Assembly (NCBI GenBank): GCA_015501075.1
Contig: JADNYJ010000123.1
Location: forward strand, 1-64,000
Length of the DNA stretch: 64,000 nt
Direction of reading: 5' to 3'
Origin: Gymnopilus junonius
Lineage: Eukaryota > Basidiomycota > Agaricomycetes > Agaricales > Galerinaceae
In this document: piece after piece, positions 10,556 to 21,200 of the stretch
Numbering within the stretch: the stretch's first letter is position 1
How the letters are laid out: every line of letters begins with the position of its first letter
The notes under the pieces: model-generated
Told to the model about the DNA's origin: nothing
The model's database searches: none
What the model saw: only the letters and a program-made list of their open reading frames with translations
Position numbers and translations under genes: made by a program

Positions 10556-11047
10556 TGTTATATACACACCTCCAACCAACTCCAATCTCCAACTATACAA
10601 ACTCTGACCTCATGATCCCCTCGAAGTACTACAAGTCCTGGAACATGTAGACACTTAGATTACATGTAGCTAGTCAACTCCGAGTAGTGCAGAATAACTT
10701 ACACGTCTGCCTGCTCACTAGTACATGTATGGTCTCTGCTTAGTTTCCTTCCATAGTATAAAAACCTTAGAACTATTATTAGGTACCTCAGTTCATATAT
10801 TGTTCGTTAATCAATCCACGCTCTCTACTCCACTCTCTCATTCTGATCCAACTCCGAAATTCAAGACAACGTCCAGACAACGGAGTGCAACACACACATT
10901 GAAGCTGAAGTCTCAACCCTATGTCTACATACGTTACACTAAGACCAACTCTGACACCGATGTACTCTGACACCGATGTACTCTGACGTAGCTCCGATGT
11001 GGATCTCCTCTGCCTACTCCACCCTTCCCTTCATCAAGAACATAACA
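10556..11047 (+). repeat. 3' LTR of the gypsy element (492 bp)
   Basis: Partner of 4878-5351. It carries an extra 16-bp tandem copy (the unit around 10958-10990, GACACCGATGTACTCT) and otherwise differs only at CG-derived sites and two single-base indels. It ends in ATAACA at 11047, directly before the right GTAGG target duplication. Confidence 0.95.
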
Positions 11048-11050
11048 GTA

Positions 11051-11518
11051 GGGTTATTTGGATAGATTTACTGTAAAGCCTGTAAAGCCAGATATTTTTA
11101 GCATGGACCTGAGGATGGTGCCCGGAATGCATCAGAACTCGTCCAGTTCTGGGCTAGGCATGATGTGATTGCACATGAAGGTAGCCAAGCTTGCAGAAAG
11201 GAAGTCAAAAAGGAAGTCAATTACAAAGGCTTTTTTAGAGTCATGTACAGTAGGGACTCAAGGAAAATTTTTTAGTCAAAGAGAATAGATCACCAAAATT
11301 TCAGCATTCTTTTCAGGAGGCAGAGAGATTTTTTTGAAGTTCAAAGGTATGGAAAAGACATGTCTAGAGTGTACATGAGCTCACACCGGCATGCTCGGGA
11401 GAGCTTGAGCCACCCATCACTCCGAGGCTCTGGCTTTACAGCGGAAATGAACCAGCTCACTTTGTGTAAATCCAGTGTAAAGCGAGCTGGATTTACCATA
11501 AATCCCTCCAGATAAGCT
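11051..11518. mobile_element. MITE-like inverted-repeat element
   Basis: The left end, GGGTTATTTGGATAGATTTA, is imperfectly mirrored by the right end near 11500-11517 (reverse complement AGCTTATCTGGAGGGATTTA). An exact 13-bp internal inverted repeat, CTGTAAAGCCAGA, occurs at 11080-11092 with its complement at 11429-11441. The T-T-T-G-G-A-like terminus recalls PIF/Harbinger-type MITEs. No clear 3-bp target duplication is visible, because the gypsy element is inserted exactly at its left border. There is no coding capacity. Confidence 0.45.
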
Positions 11519-11607
11519 ACTTATTGAACTTATGTCCACCAAAAGGAATACTTATTGCCTTGAACCAGCTCAAATTGTAGTCTGCAGAAGCAGTACCCAG
11601 TTCAACT

Positions 11608-12223
11608 TAGTGATGTGCCGGCTCCGGCCTGAAGCCAGAAGCCAGGCCGGGCCAAGCCAAAATAGGCCGGGCCAAGCCGGGCCCTGAGGTTTGGCCTGGG
11701 AGGGCTTTTGGCCCGGCCCAGCATTTCTGAAAGCCAAAGCCAAGGGCCTGAGCCCCGGCTTTTGAGTGGTGACTGAGCCAAAAAAAAAGTGTTACAAAGG
11801 GTCAAATTTCGAACATTTCAATGAAGGTTCAATGAATATTCATTTTAAAACTCAGTTTAAAATCCGTGATGGCTTGCCGGATTCGTTTGTGAACCTCGGG
11901 GATGTCCGGCTGAGTTTCAATTTTGATCAAAACCTTCGTCACTGTACGTCTCGAGCACATTTCAAGCTGTGTAAGGCTCAACATCCTTGAGTAATTCTCA
12001 GATACTTTGTAGTTAGTGTTTAAATGCATTAATATAATATATTCATTAATTTTAATACAATATTTCCATGCATATGCCAAAAGCCCCAGCCTGGGCCAAA
12101 GCCAGGCCAAGCCAAGCCTGATTTTTGGCTTTTGGCCCGGCTCAAGGTTTGGGAAGGCCAAAGCCAGCTCAAGCCAAGCCAAAGCTGGGGCTTTCAGGCC
12201 AAGCCGGAGCCGGCACATCACTA
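11608..12223. mobile_element. hAT-type MITE, intact (616 bp)
   Basis: Ends are inverted repeats starting TAGTGATGTGCCGGCTCCGG, matched by the complement at 12204-12223. An exact 8-bp target duplication GTTCAACT flanks it (11600-11607 and 12224-12231), as expected of the hAT superfamily. The interior has runs of AAGCCAGGCC-like repeats near both ends and no credible ORF. A second, truncated copy, itself carrying two insertions, lies at 51920-53640. Confidence 0.92.
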
Positions 12224-12231
12224 GTTCAACT

Positions 12232-13219
12232 GCATTGAAAAGGTCATTGCCACTGTCTATTCCCATTGTAACATATTTAGTACATGTTTCTGCATTTCTG
12301 TGTAATTATTTTGGTACATAAGATGTGTTTAAGGGAGGGAGGGAGGGAACAGAGCTCGAGATGAGACCAAAGACAGCTGCCAAAGGCGCATCCCGCTGCC
12401 AAGTGATGGGCTGAGAAGTGGGCTATTTTTGGGCCACCCAGCGCATCAGTCCCATCAATCCGCCCTCGGTGTCCATCCCGATCGAGCTGGGGAAAGCCGT
12501 GCCTGCAAGTTCTCTCGACTTTGGAGGACACCCAGGTGCTCGAACGCGACGCGTCCGCCCTCGATTGCAGGTCACGAGCACGTGACTCTCGGCACGCTCG
12601 GCGCCTGCCCAAGGCCCCGTAAATCCCTCGGCATAAGTCGTGTTTGGCGGGTGCCGAATACGTCGCGCCGGAGTTTAGAGCATTGTTCCGTGTTCCTCCT
12701 TCCATCGTCACGCTCCAGCCCGGCAGTGGGGTTGTCGAGACTGGGTGGACCATCAATAACTGCTCAACTCGCTCTCCTTTGACAGAGATGAATAATGCTA
12801 TCACACCCATATCGCTTTCTACAGACACTTCCCCAGATATCCCTTTCCCGGAGCCCACCGATGGTCACGTCACGCAGACCAAGCAGACAGCAGGTGGAAC
12901 GGTCGCGACTAGCCATAAGACCGAGAGGTATGGCAAACATGCGTTTAATGCCCTTGAGATTGCTCCAGCCTACACAGAGAGGATGCGGGCAGCTGTGGAG
13001 TTGGCAACAATTGAGGATTGGTACCCCGTCGCCACAACGGTCTATTGAAATATATTTTCGCATACATGATATCCGGGAGTATCATTTTTCGAACTTCCCC
13101 ATTATGCCAATTTTTCCAGAATTCACACATCCAAAGTTCATCGTCTAGTTACTCGTACTGCTTTCCCGTGTCTGTAGTTTCAGGTTTATCGTGTAGTTGT
13201 ACATTTAGGAACACTGTTA
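12232..13219 (+). other. Unassigned CpG-rich stretch with one possible ORF (12644-13048)
   Basis: Composition changes here to the CpG-rich style of the gene island. ORFs of 134 codons (12644-13048, plus) and 193 codons (12277-12858, minus) overlap. Neither shows a domain that I recognise, and CpG-rich DNA yields such ORFs by chance. The plus ORF has a more natural C-terminal half (an AYTERMRAAVELATIEDWYPV segment) and could be an exon. A GGGAGGGAGGGAGGG run lies near 12335. Confidence 0.3.
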
Positions 13220-13860
13220 TTGAATATTATATCACCAACGTTTGAAGCTGGCAACTGTGCTTTCCAGGCCAAGAAAGGACTAGAGGAAAGGCCGACTTCG
13301 TCAGCATTCAATGTTCAAACCTTGATTGCATTTCAAACATTCTTCAAAATTGCTTGCCCCGTAGGAGGATACCAAGCTCCCAGTTGGTCATGGGCTTCGC
13401 TCAACAGCGAAGTCAGCCCTGGTATCCAAGATTTCAACTATACGTTTCACTGGAAGATTGAGCTACTTGAGGCCGTTGCACACCAAATAGCAGCAAATGG
13501 GCAAATTTCGAGTGCGTATATCCGGGTCTGTGGGCTACTACAGCTCGTTCGGTGGGAAGAGGTCGAGAATGGTTACAAGCTAAGATGGGGTAATAAGACA
13601 CCGAAAGAGAATAGCGCTGACGATGGCATATCTTTTTTGCCGATGTTCTCCCAGAAATTGGACAAGAGCTGTGGGCATTACTTGTTGTACACGCCTCTTC
13701 TGACACCACCTGGATGAATATGGGGTTGGTGGTGACAAAGGAAACGGCGAGCAGCAATTGGGTTCGGGTTGGTTCCTTTCGGCAGTACGACTGGTCGGCC
13801 AGTACAACGAAATTCTTCGACGACCGCGGTGCACAAAAGACCGAGTTGATCATTTTGTGA
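13220..13860 (+). pseudogene. C-terminal fragment of a HET-domain protein
   Basis: HET-domain proteins of filamentous fungi mediate incompatibility-type cell death. The translation contains GGYQAPSWSWASL (near 13366-13404), the APSWSWAS signature found shortly after the HET domain in many family members. About 150 residues follow in the style of the HET C-terminal region. The frame breaks once near 13690 and then continues in another frame (SSDTTWMNMGLVVTKE... ELIIL) to a TGA at 13858-13860. The N-terminal HET domain itself is not present upstream, where the sequence is unrelated, so this is a partial copy. The frame break alone could be a sequencing indel. Confidence 0.6.
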
Positions 13861-14328
13861 CCGATGAGATAAGTGCTAACGCTGAGGAGGTGGGGAGTGT
13901 ATTCTGATCTACGTTCCTGAGTTTCTATCCATCCTGAATCGCGTGTAAGAAATAGGATAATCCGAGCTTAGTGAAGTACGTACTTGCGATAGTTATATAC
14001 CATGCAGGCATAGAACTCGATATCATCTCAGTGATAAAACAGAAGGCCAGATGTAGACAAGTCAACTAGTCAGCCTTCACTGATATGCCACATGGCGACA
14101 GGTCCAGGGAACGCCACCTTGTTGAGGTCTGACTACAAGTGTGAAGCAACTCGCGCTGGGGCTGCCTACGACTTGGGCGACAAGAGAACTGCTGAACTTG
14201 GAGGAGTCGGAGGCTCTTTCGTTATCGATATCTTTCACTAGAGCCGGCGAGAGATATGATCTCTCAGAATACACACTTAACTGCAGGCCCTGAAAATATT
14301 TTATACAACCATGTGAAGGTCACATATT
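13861..14328. other. Intergenic region between convergent HET fragment and GH7 gene
   Basis: No gene or repeat recognised. It contains the 3' ends of both neighbours. Confidence 0.5.
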
Positions 14329-15634
14329 TTAGATTAGGTAAGTCGAACCTATGTTACCAAACTTGATGTTCGAGAAGGTGACGTTGACAGAGGGCCCGCC
14401 TGAGGTGTCAAGTCCACCAGTGCAGGTTCCCGCTCCAGGACCATCGAGCCAGGTCATGCCACCATACGGGTCATCCCACAAGCTAAAGACCAACACCATT
14501 CCCGTCTTGAACGCGTTGTTCAACGGCTGCATTCCGCCCGTCTCGTCAAATAAGTTTGTGGCGTTCATGATCTTCCTCTGAGCATCACAGAATGGCTGCG
14601 AGATGGAGTTAAATGGCGGCATGCCCGTCACTTTCGTCGCTGGGGTTTGGTGTACGCGGCCGTTCTGAACGTAGAGACGGCGGATCTCGTTGAGTTGTCC
14701 GGAGGTGCCGCCGTTATTAGTGAGGAATTGGGTGACGACAGTGAATTTTTTCGTGGTGTCGATGGTTAGTCCGGGACCGTAGAACTGGGGAGCGCCTTGG
14801 TGGAAAGCGTTGAACGCGCAGCCATTGCCATCGCATTGGCCCTGGCATCCAGCTCCGGAGCACGTGTATGGACCGTTCTCCAAGCAGCCGTGAGTGGTGA
14901 ACGCGTTGGATATCCTGTTCGCCTCCCAGATATCCATTTCATTACAGCAGATACCATTATTGGCAATGTTGGCCTAAAAGGGCTAATTAGACATCGATTA
15001 AATTACACAGCTTCCGTGGTACATCGCTCACCTGGCCATTGAAGAAGTTATCACCGGACGGGCATTGCGCGTCACAGTAGCCAGTCCCGTACTTGGCTCC
15101 TGCTTTGTTGGTAGCCGCGTTGCCACCGTGGGCATCCATTTCGCTGAAGTACAACGCTGCGTTCATACCACAGGCAACCTGGCTGAGATCAACGTCGAAG
15201 GCGAACTCCTGCTGGTTGAGCATGAATGCCTGGTAAGTCTTTTGGTCGGCAGCGAGGAGGTAGAGGCGAGGTCCGGAGTTGGTGACGGTGTTTAGTGTGA
15301 GCGTTAAGGCGTTGCCACTAGTGTAGACGCCGGACGAGGCGTAGTCGACACCTTCAACGGCACAGTTCTCGGCGCAGGTCGTAGGATCGGGGCAGAATGT
15401 GGTGTTCCAAGTGTTTCCGTTCTTGCAGTTGGAGTAGCCACCGATGTTGTGCGTCCATCGCCAGTTGGCGTCCAGGGTTACGGATCCATTGACTTTGCGA
15501 CAGAGACCGGGAAGAGTACATTCCTCCCAGAGAAGAGGAGGATTGACTTCCGGCGTGTTGGTGCCGATTTGTTGACCATACACGGCGGCCACTAACAGTG
15601 TCGAGAGCGTCACGATAGAGCGTGAAGACATCAC
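14329..15634 (-). CDS. Glycoside hydrolase family 7 cellulase (secreted)
   Basis: Hydrolyses beta-1,4-glucosidic bonds of cellulose outside the cell. There are two exons on the minus strand, 15634-15032 and 14973-14329, split by a 58-bp GT-AG intron (14974-15031). Together they give 415 residues in one frame. Residues 1-20 form a signal peptide (charged start, SIVTLSTLLVAAVYG core) before QQIGTN. The catalytic motif EMDIWEAN follows the intron, giving the family's E-x-D-x-x-E nucleophile and acid/base residues. Many conserved cysteines and SLWDDPYGGMTWLDG fit GH7. The protein ends soon after KFGNIGSTY, so there is no linker or cellulose-binding CBM1. Length and GGGM-like loop fit an endoglucanase-type or CBM-less cellobiohydrolase; I cannot separate the two with certainty. 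This gene looks intact. Confidence 0.93.
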
Positions 15635-15687
15635 TTTTTACACGAGAGCGAGCTCGATGTGGAATTGCACAAGATGAGGCCAGGGTG

Positions 15688-15697
15688 GCTTTATATT
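15688..15697 (-). promoter_or_regulatory. TATA box of the GH7 gene
   Basis: The minus strand reads AATATAAAGCC about 55-60 bases upstream of the GH7 ATG at 15634, a typical fungal position for a strongly expressed secreted enzyme. Confidence 0.55.
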
Positions 15698-16794
15698 ACA
15701 AGTAAAGCAGCAGACGGAGAATGTCCGCCAAACGTCGTTGATTCATCCGTAGTACCTGTCTTAATTTCTACCACGAATAAAGGGTAACATTGTCCATTAA
15801 ACGGGAGCGCGGACAGAACGTTGTATTCAAGTGGTTTTACCGGAGGAGGCAACACGCGTTCCGTCATTTTTCCGATTTTTTCGAAGCCTTCCGTCAAAGA
15901 GGAATCGCCGAGCACGCAACGACGACATCGCGAACCACATCCTAAGCGCTTCCCGACAACGTACCGAATTACAACCGGATAGACACGGGAGATCATGTTT
16001 ATTGAGCACTAAGTATACGAGAAGATCAGTGAATGGAAGAAAATGGGACGTTGAGGTCAAGCTCATCCGGGATATTTGCTGGCTAAGTGCGAAGCAACTA
16101 CGGAAGGGTAAATTTCCTCGTGCAATCTTATGAGCATTATGCAGTGACTCAATCAATTGAAGTCGTTGGTGGGTAGTTATATGTAGCAGGTTGAGGGATG
16201 GATAGTCGTGGGAGTTATTCATTTGTTGTTCATAGGCACACGTGACGTCGTCGTAATTATCAGTGACTTGTCAGACTAATGAGCGCGTCCAGTTTTTCAA
16301 CTGCTTAATTCTCCCCTCCGTCCCTTGTTCAAAGTGCTACGAGCGGTTCTCCTCTAAGCTATTGAAACACTGAAACTCAATAAATCTATCAACATTTCAC
16401 CGGCGGCCCAGGTAATCTGGAAGATAGCACCGGCGATCCTAGCGTTCCTTTGGACTGAAAGAGGACACGCAGCCACCACGAGTTCAATTTATGCCCAACA
16501 TGTGTGGAACATATCTTTTCCAATCACAGTACCATCACTTCCAAAATCTGCCATCTGCGAAAGCGAGGAGCTATGCATGTCCAGGTAAATTTAGATTGAC
16601 AAGAGGAATGGTCGGTACTGAAATTATCCTCGTGTCTGCAGTTGATGGTCATCTTTAAAAGTCTTAACGTTTGAGGAAATCGACACCCCCTACTCCCTCA
16701 CGCATCATTAATCTCTGAAGGTTGGCAAGTAGACTCCCATTCCAGAGCTATTGCTATATCTCACCTGTGCGGCCTATTAGTATTGCCAGTAACA
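15698..16794. other. Divergent intergenic/promoter region
   Basis: About 1.1 kb between the divergent GH7 and 16795 genes. No terminal repeats and no convincing ORF. It is expected to hold both promoters; no regulator site could be assigned. Confidence 0.5.
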
Positions 16795-18000
16795 ATGGCC
16801 GACTTGAATCTCTTCTTCAAGCTGGTCGATACCGGAGACTTTGTGTCCGATCCGCAAGACTCATACACAACACAGAAAGATCAGTTGGTATACGACCTCA
16901 AAACAAATGTTGCTTCTTATTACAACCTTCGGAGTGTCACGTCATTATGGCTGCTTAGGCTTGGGTCCGACTCGGGCACGATACTCGAGAACGACAAAAC
17001 TATTGCCTATTATAAGCTCAAAGACAATGATGTACTTTTCTTCGTAAGTGGTTTAGCTTTTGTTACTTGTTCATCCGGGGCCTGTGCTAAATCCTAGCAT
17101 CGCAGAGGACCCGGAGCTTGCTAAGATCACCTACTCTGATAATGGTCAAACAAAGTCTCTATGGGCAAAGAGAAGCGACACCATAAGTGCTGTCGAATCA
17201 AGAGCATTTCCAGGGAATAAGGATGATATTTCTTTTGGATTCAAATCGGGGTGACGCAGATAGACGGGGAAAGCACCGTGCAATCTTTGTTCGACAGGCT
17301 GTCGCTCGTCACCAGTGGGTCAGGTTAAAGTAATGCATGACTATGCCACTGACCTTCCGCTCTGTAGTTCGTCCCCCAAAGACGATATTACAAGGCGTCA
17401 CTGAAGGAGAATATCGCCTCCGCAATCTTAACTATTATCTCAGGTTCTACTCTGGGCCAATAAGGGCTATTCTCACTTCCAAAGACTCGGAGGCAACCTA
17501 TGTGAGCCATGACGCTTTCGATGGAGAAGTTTGATTTACTAACTTTTCCTTTTTTGTTTAGTTTGAGGTTCGTCTTGCCAGTCCACCGGTGTTGACGCCA
17601 ACATCCGCCGCGGTCACGATTTCTTGGCTATCCAGAGCTTGGTTTTGGTATGGTCCTGATTACAGGAAACCGGGTTCGGACGACACCCTTGTCTTTACGG
17701 CGCACCATAAGGATATCACGTTGTCTGCGTCGGGCTCTAACACTGGCTATTACAAGTATGTATGAAGTATTTACCTAGCACGATGGTTTTATTAAGCCCT
17801 AAATCCAGCATTTCATTTTCTCCGGTAGGGGACAACACCCCACAATATCTGGTTTTGACCAATGCCGGAGAGGTATGCATCGCGCTGTATGCATCAGGAC
17901 TTAGGAACTTACTCAATGGTCTTTTGTGCAGCTCAAAATAGACCCCAAGGGCAATATGCCTAATGTTTCTAGGGATTGGTACTTCGATCGTCGTCCCTAG
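16795..18000 (+). CDS. Uncharacterised multi-exon protein
   Basis: An ATG at 16795 opens an 83-codon exon ending at a consensus donor (GTAAGT at 17044). Its end, GTILENDKTIAYYKLKDNDV, resembles the last strands of a ubiquitin-like beta-grasp fold, though this is inference. The C-terminal exons are clearer. Exon 17562-17755, exon 17809-17872 and exon 17932-18000 join in one frame through short GT-AG introns, giving a beta-strand-rich segment from FEVRLASPPVLT to WYFDRRP and a TAG. Exon 17369-17529, containing GEYRLRNLNYYLRFYSG, precedes them. I could not join exon 1 and the segments around 17099-17250 in a single frame. Either my splice choices are wrong or there are one-base errors. No function is assigned. 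It is convergent with SMC1. Confidence 0.55.
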
Positions 18001-18246
18001 GTGCAAGTTACTCCATAGCGTCACCACAGCCGTTGGGGCTCATGTCCATCACGTTTGACGTATACAGTTTCACTGTAGGATCGGAAATTGAGATCATTCC
18101 GATTTGAGACGCATCGCGAGAGCAATCCATTCATAAAATTACAAAGTACAACAGAGAGGTAGACAAAAGTTTAACGGGAAGGGCATCTGAAAGGCAGAAG
18201 GCAGTAACAAAAATAATCATAAAATGGCATGAAAGCATGAAAGCCT

Positions 18247-21200
18247 CTAATCATCATATTGCGTGAGCTGGAAAGAAAATAATGAGTAAAATAGCAAGTT
18301 GGCAATAGGATAAAATCAAACTTACATCGAGAGTCAATGTGCGTGAGCTATTAACTTCTTGGTCCCGATAAATACCAACCAAGGAGTGTCCTTTTTCGTA
18401 TAATGACCCTTTCAAGCTGATAACGACAAACTGGAAAGTGTCAGAAGCATGCGCTCGGACATAGTTGGCGACCTTCGCCACGTTGGTATTGTCTAGAGCG
18501 GCATCAACTTCATCAAGAACAAAGAAGGGGGCTGGCTGGTAACTAAAGACCAACACATAACAGCATCAGTTACGTGTCCGATGAAGATTCCGTTACCAGC
18601 ACCGACCTGTGAATCGCAAACAACAATGCAAGGGCAGCTACTGTCTTCTCTCCTCCAGATAATTGCTCCATATCTCGGAACCGCTTCATAGGAGGCATAG
18701 CGTGATATTTAATGCCTGCGTTATAAGGTTCCTATGAAACAGATCACATGTTGAGAATTTGACGAACGACATAAGAGGAGTAAAACAAACGACATACCTC
18801 GCTGTCTTCCAGACTCAGGTAAGCGACACCTCCCATGGGCGACGCCTTGCCTTTCGTGAGCTCTTTGTAGACATCGTCGATACGTTCAGAGATGTGACTG
18901 TATGCTTTGTTGAAGAGGTCACACCTGTCATTCCATGTAAGTAATAGAAATCTCCCAAAAGTCAACCAACCCAAATCACCTTCGTTTCTTCACGTCGTGG
19001 AAATGGTCACGGGCAGCTTTAGAGTCCTTACGCGCTTTCTCCGCCTCGCGCTCCGTTTCCTCAAGCTTCGTCTCCACATCATCCAGGCTAGACATAGGAA
19101 GAGCATCATAAATCACCTTCAAGAAGAATAAACAAAGGAGGGAAACATACCGTTCCATAGCCTTCATATTCGGCGCCATCCGCTCGATCTCAGCGGCTTT
19201 ATCCCCGATCTCCTTGTCTAACCGTGCCAGAGTTTCGGCTGGGTCCTCGTTAGGATCATCATCGATAAATTGGAAGTCAACTTGAATGCCATAATCCGCA
19301 GCGACCTTTGGTCGTTGTGTTCCGTTTTCATCTTCGTCGACGTCCATGGCCATTTCCTCTCGGAGGTTCTACCCGTATACGCGTTTGTATCCAAAGTTGA
19401 AAGTAAAGAAGCAAATTTACCTCCTCCATGGGGACATTCTTGAGGTCGCCCTCAAGCAATGGTAACTTGATCTCCTCGAGTCGGCACTTGCGATACAATG
19501 CAGACCGCTCTAGAGCGAGTTTCTCAATCTCGTCGTTCTACGAAGAAAATAGATTATTCATGAGTATACCTGCCACAGAGACAACGAATCCAAACTCACG
19601 CAAGTCGCAATCTCCTTCAGTGCCTGGTCAAGCACCTTGGAAGCCTTCATGCCCGTCTTTTTTACGTGCTCTACGACCTTTGTCTTCTCATCCAACACTT
19701 CCTGCATCCAATCAGTTCTTCCTTCAGATTAGACACCACAGTCTCCGAGGCAGCGATGTCCCTCTCGGCCGCCACTCGTTGCTCCTCGAGCTTCGTAAGG
19801 TTTGCCTTTTCATTGTTGATTAGTACTTCCAGACGCTCTAGACGTTCAGTGGCCGCTGTGAGGCCTTCATTCTCGAATGCAGCTCTAAAAGGCGGTAAAT
19901 GAATCAGGGATTACAACCCTTGAGAGGGAGGAAAATCACAAGGAACGTACTGATTCGTTAACCTCGCAATTTGAGTATCAAACCTCAGCCGGGCCTGACT
20001 CTCCTCCTGAGCAAGCTTGAGCTGACGTTCTTCATATTCTCGAATATTGATAACGCCAATCTTTTGACAGAAAGGAGCAAAGAGGCCATCTTCCGCTGCG
20101 TTGATGACAGTTAAGAATTGTTCGATCCTTGCTTGGAGATTTGCATGGGTTGTCCGAGCCTTCAGGTGTCGTGTTAGAGTTGTGGAAATAGGGGTTGAAC
20201 AAGGTTGGAAAAGGTTACCTTCTTCAGTTCAGGAGAGACAGTCTTCAATTCCTTGTCGATGTGTTTTAACTCGTCTTTGATGCCCGTAAGGCGGAGTTTG
20301 CAGGCTCTCTGAAATTTTTGTTAGACGACTAAGAAGAAAGTCAATAAAGAAAAGACATAGACGACATACCAAGTCATCTTTAGCAACCGTGATATTGGCC
20401 TCTAACCGGGTGATGTCGTTGACAAGGGCCTCATCTGTCTTGCCACGAGGCTTCTGCTTGCTCAGCTCTCGCTGTTCCGCAAGAAGGGTATCTCGGACAC
20501 GAATCAAGCCTGTTTAATCAAAAAGGATGTGTCAACGAAGTACAAAGCATCTAGAGTCTCGAAAGACTGACCTTGCACGTCCTTCTCGTCCCATTTTTTA
20601 TCACTGTTATGTGTACTTCGACCACCAGTGATCAGGCCACTCTTGTGTATGATCGTACCCTCCAAAGTGACAGCTAGACAAAGAACAATCTCAACCACCC
20701 ATCGTTCCAAAAGAAAAGTAAACAAAATACCCACCCTTAACCTCCTGCCCCTTTTCATAACAAACATACCTCGCAATTTCCATCGTATCACACACTAACG
20801 CATTCCCACACGCGTGATGAATAGCTCTCTCCACCGCAGGTTCATACTGCACCAAATCAACCGCCAACCTCGCGCCCTTGGTGAACGACCTGAACTTATC
20901 ATTCACAGGCTTCACCTGGATGGTATCCAGAGGTATGAAAGTAGCTTGGCCCGCGCGTTGCGTGCGCATGTATTCGATACAGTCGATGGCGGTTTTCTCT
21001 TCGTCTACTACTATGGCGTCGGTGTTTCGGCCCAGAATGACGGATATGGCAGTGGTGTATTTTCTAGCGCTGGGTTTGCACAGGTCGATGATGCGGCCAC
21101 GGACGCCTGGGCATATAGTGTTGAGATCATGGTCAGAATAGAAAGAAAGAAGAGGGGAAATAGGTACCTGGGAACAATCGTTGCAGACTTGCTAGTGTCT

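Larger units (their letters stand above)
4878..11047 (+). mobile_element. Complete but degenerate Ty3/gypsy LTR retrotransposon
   Basis: Two LTRs (4878-5351 and 10556-11047) start with TGTTATATAC and end with GAACATAACA. They enclose gag, an aspartic protease, reverse transcriptase, RNase H and integrase in that order, which is the Ty3/gypsy arrangement. The element is bounded by a perfect 5-bp target duplication, GTAGG (4873-4877 and 11048-11052). A polypurine tract lies directly before the 3' LTR. No chromodomain was seen after the integrase, unlike the second gypsy element in this window. The coding region is interrupted by frame breaks and by in-frame TGA codons, several at positions where arginine is conserved in the family, so CGA to TGA decay is likely. 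A primer-binding site matching a familiar tRNA could not be identified after 5351. Confidence 0.95.

Noticed and set aside
12277..12858. 193-codon minus-strand ORF in the CpG-rich stretch
   Set aside because: Arg/Ser/Gly-rich with no domain, overlapping an opposite ORF; probably compositional.
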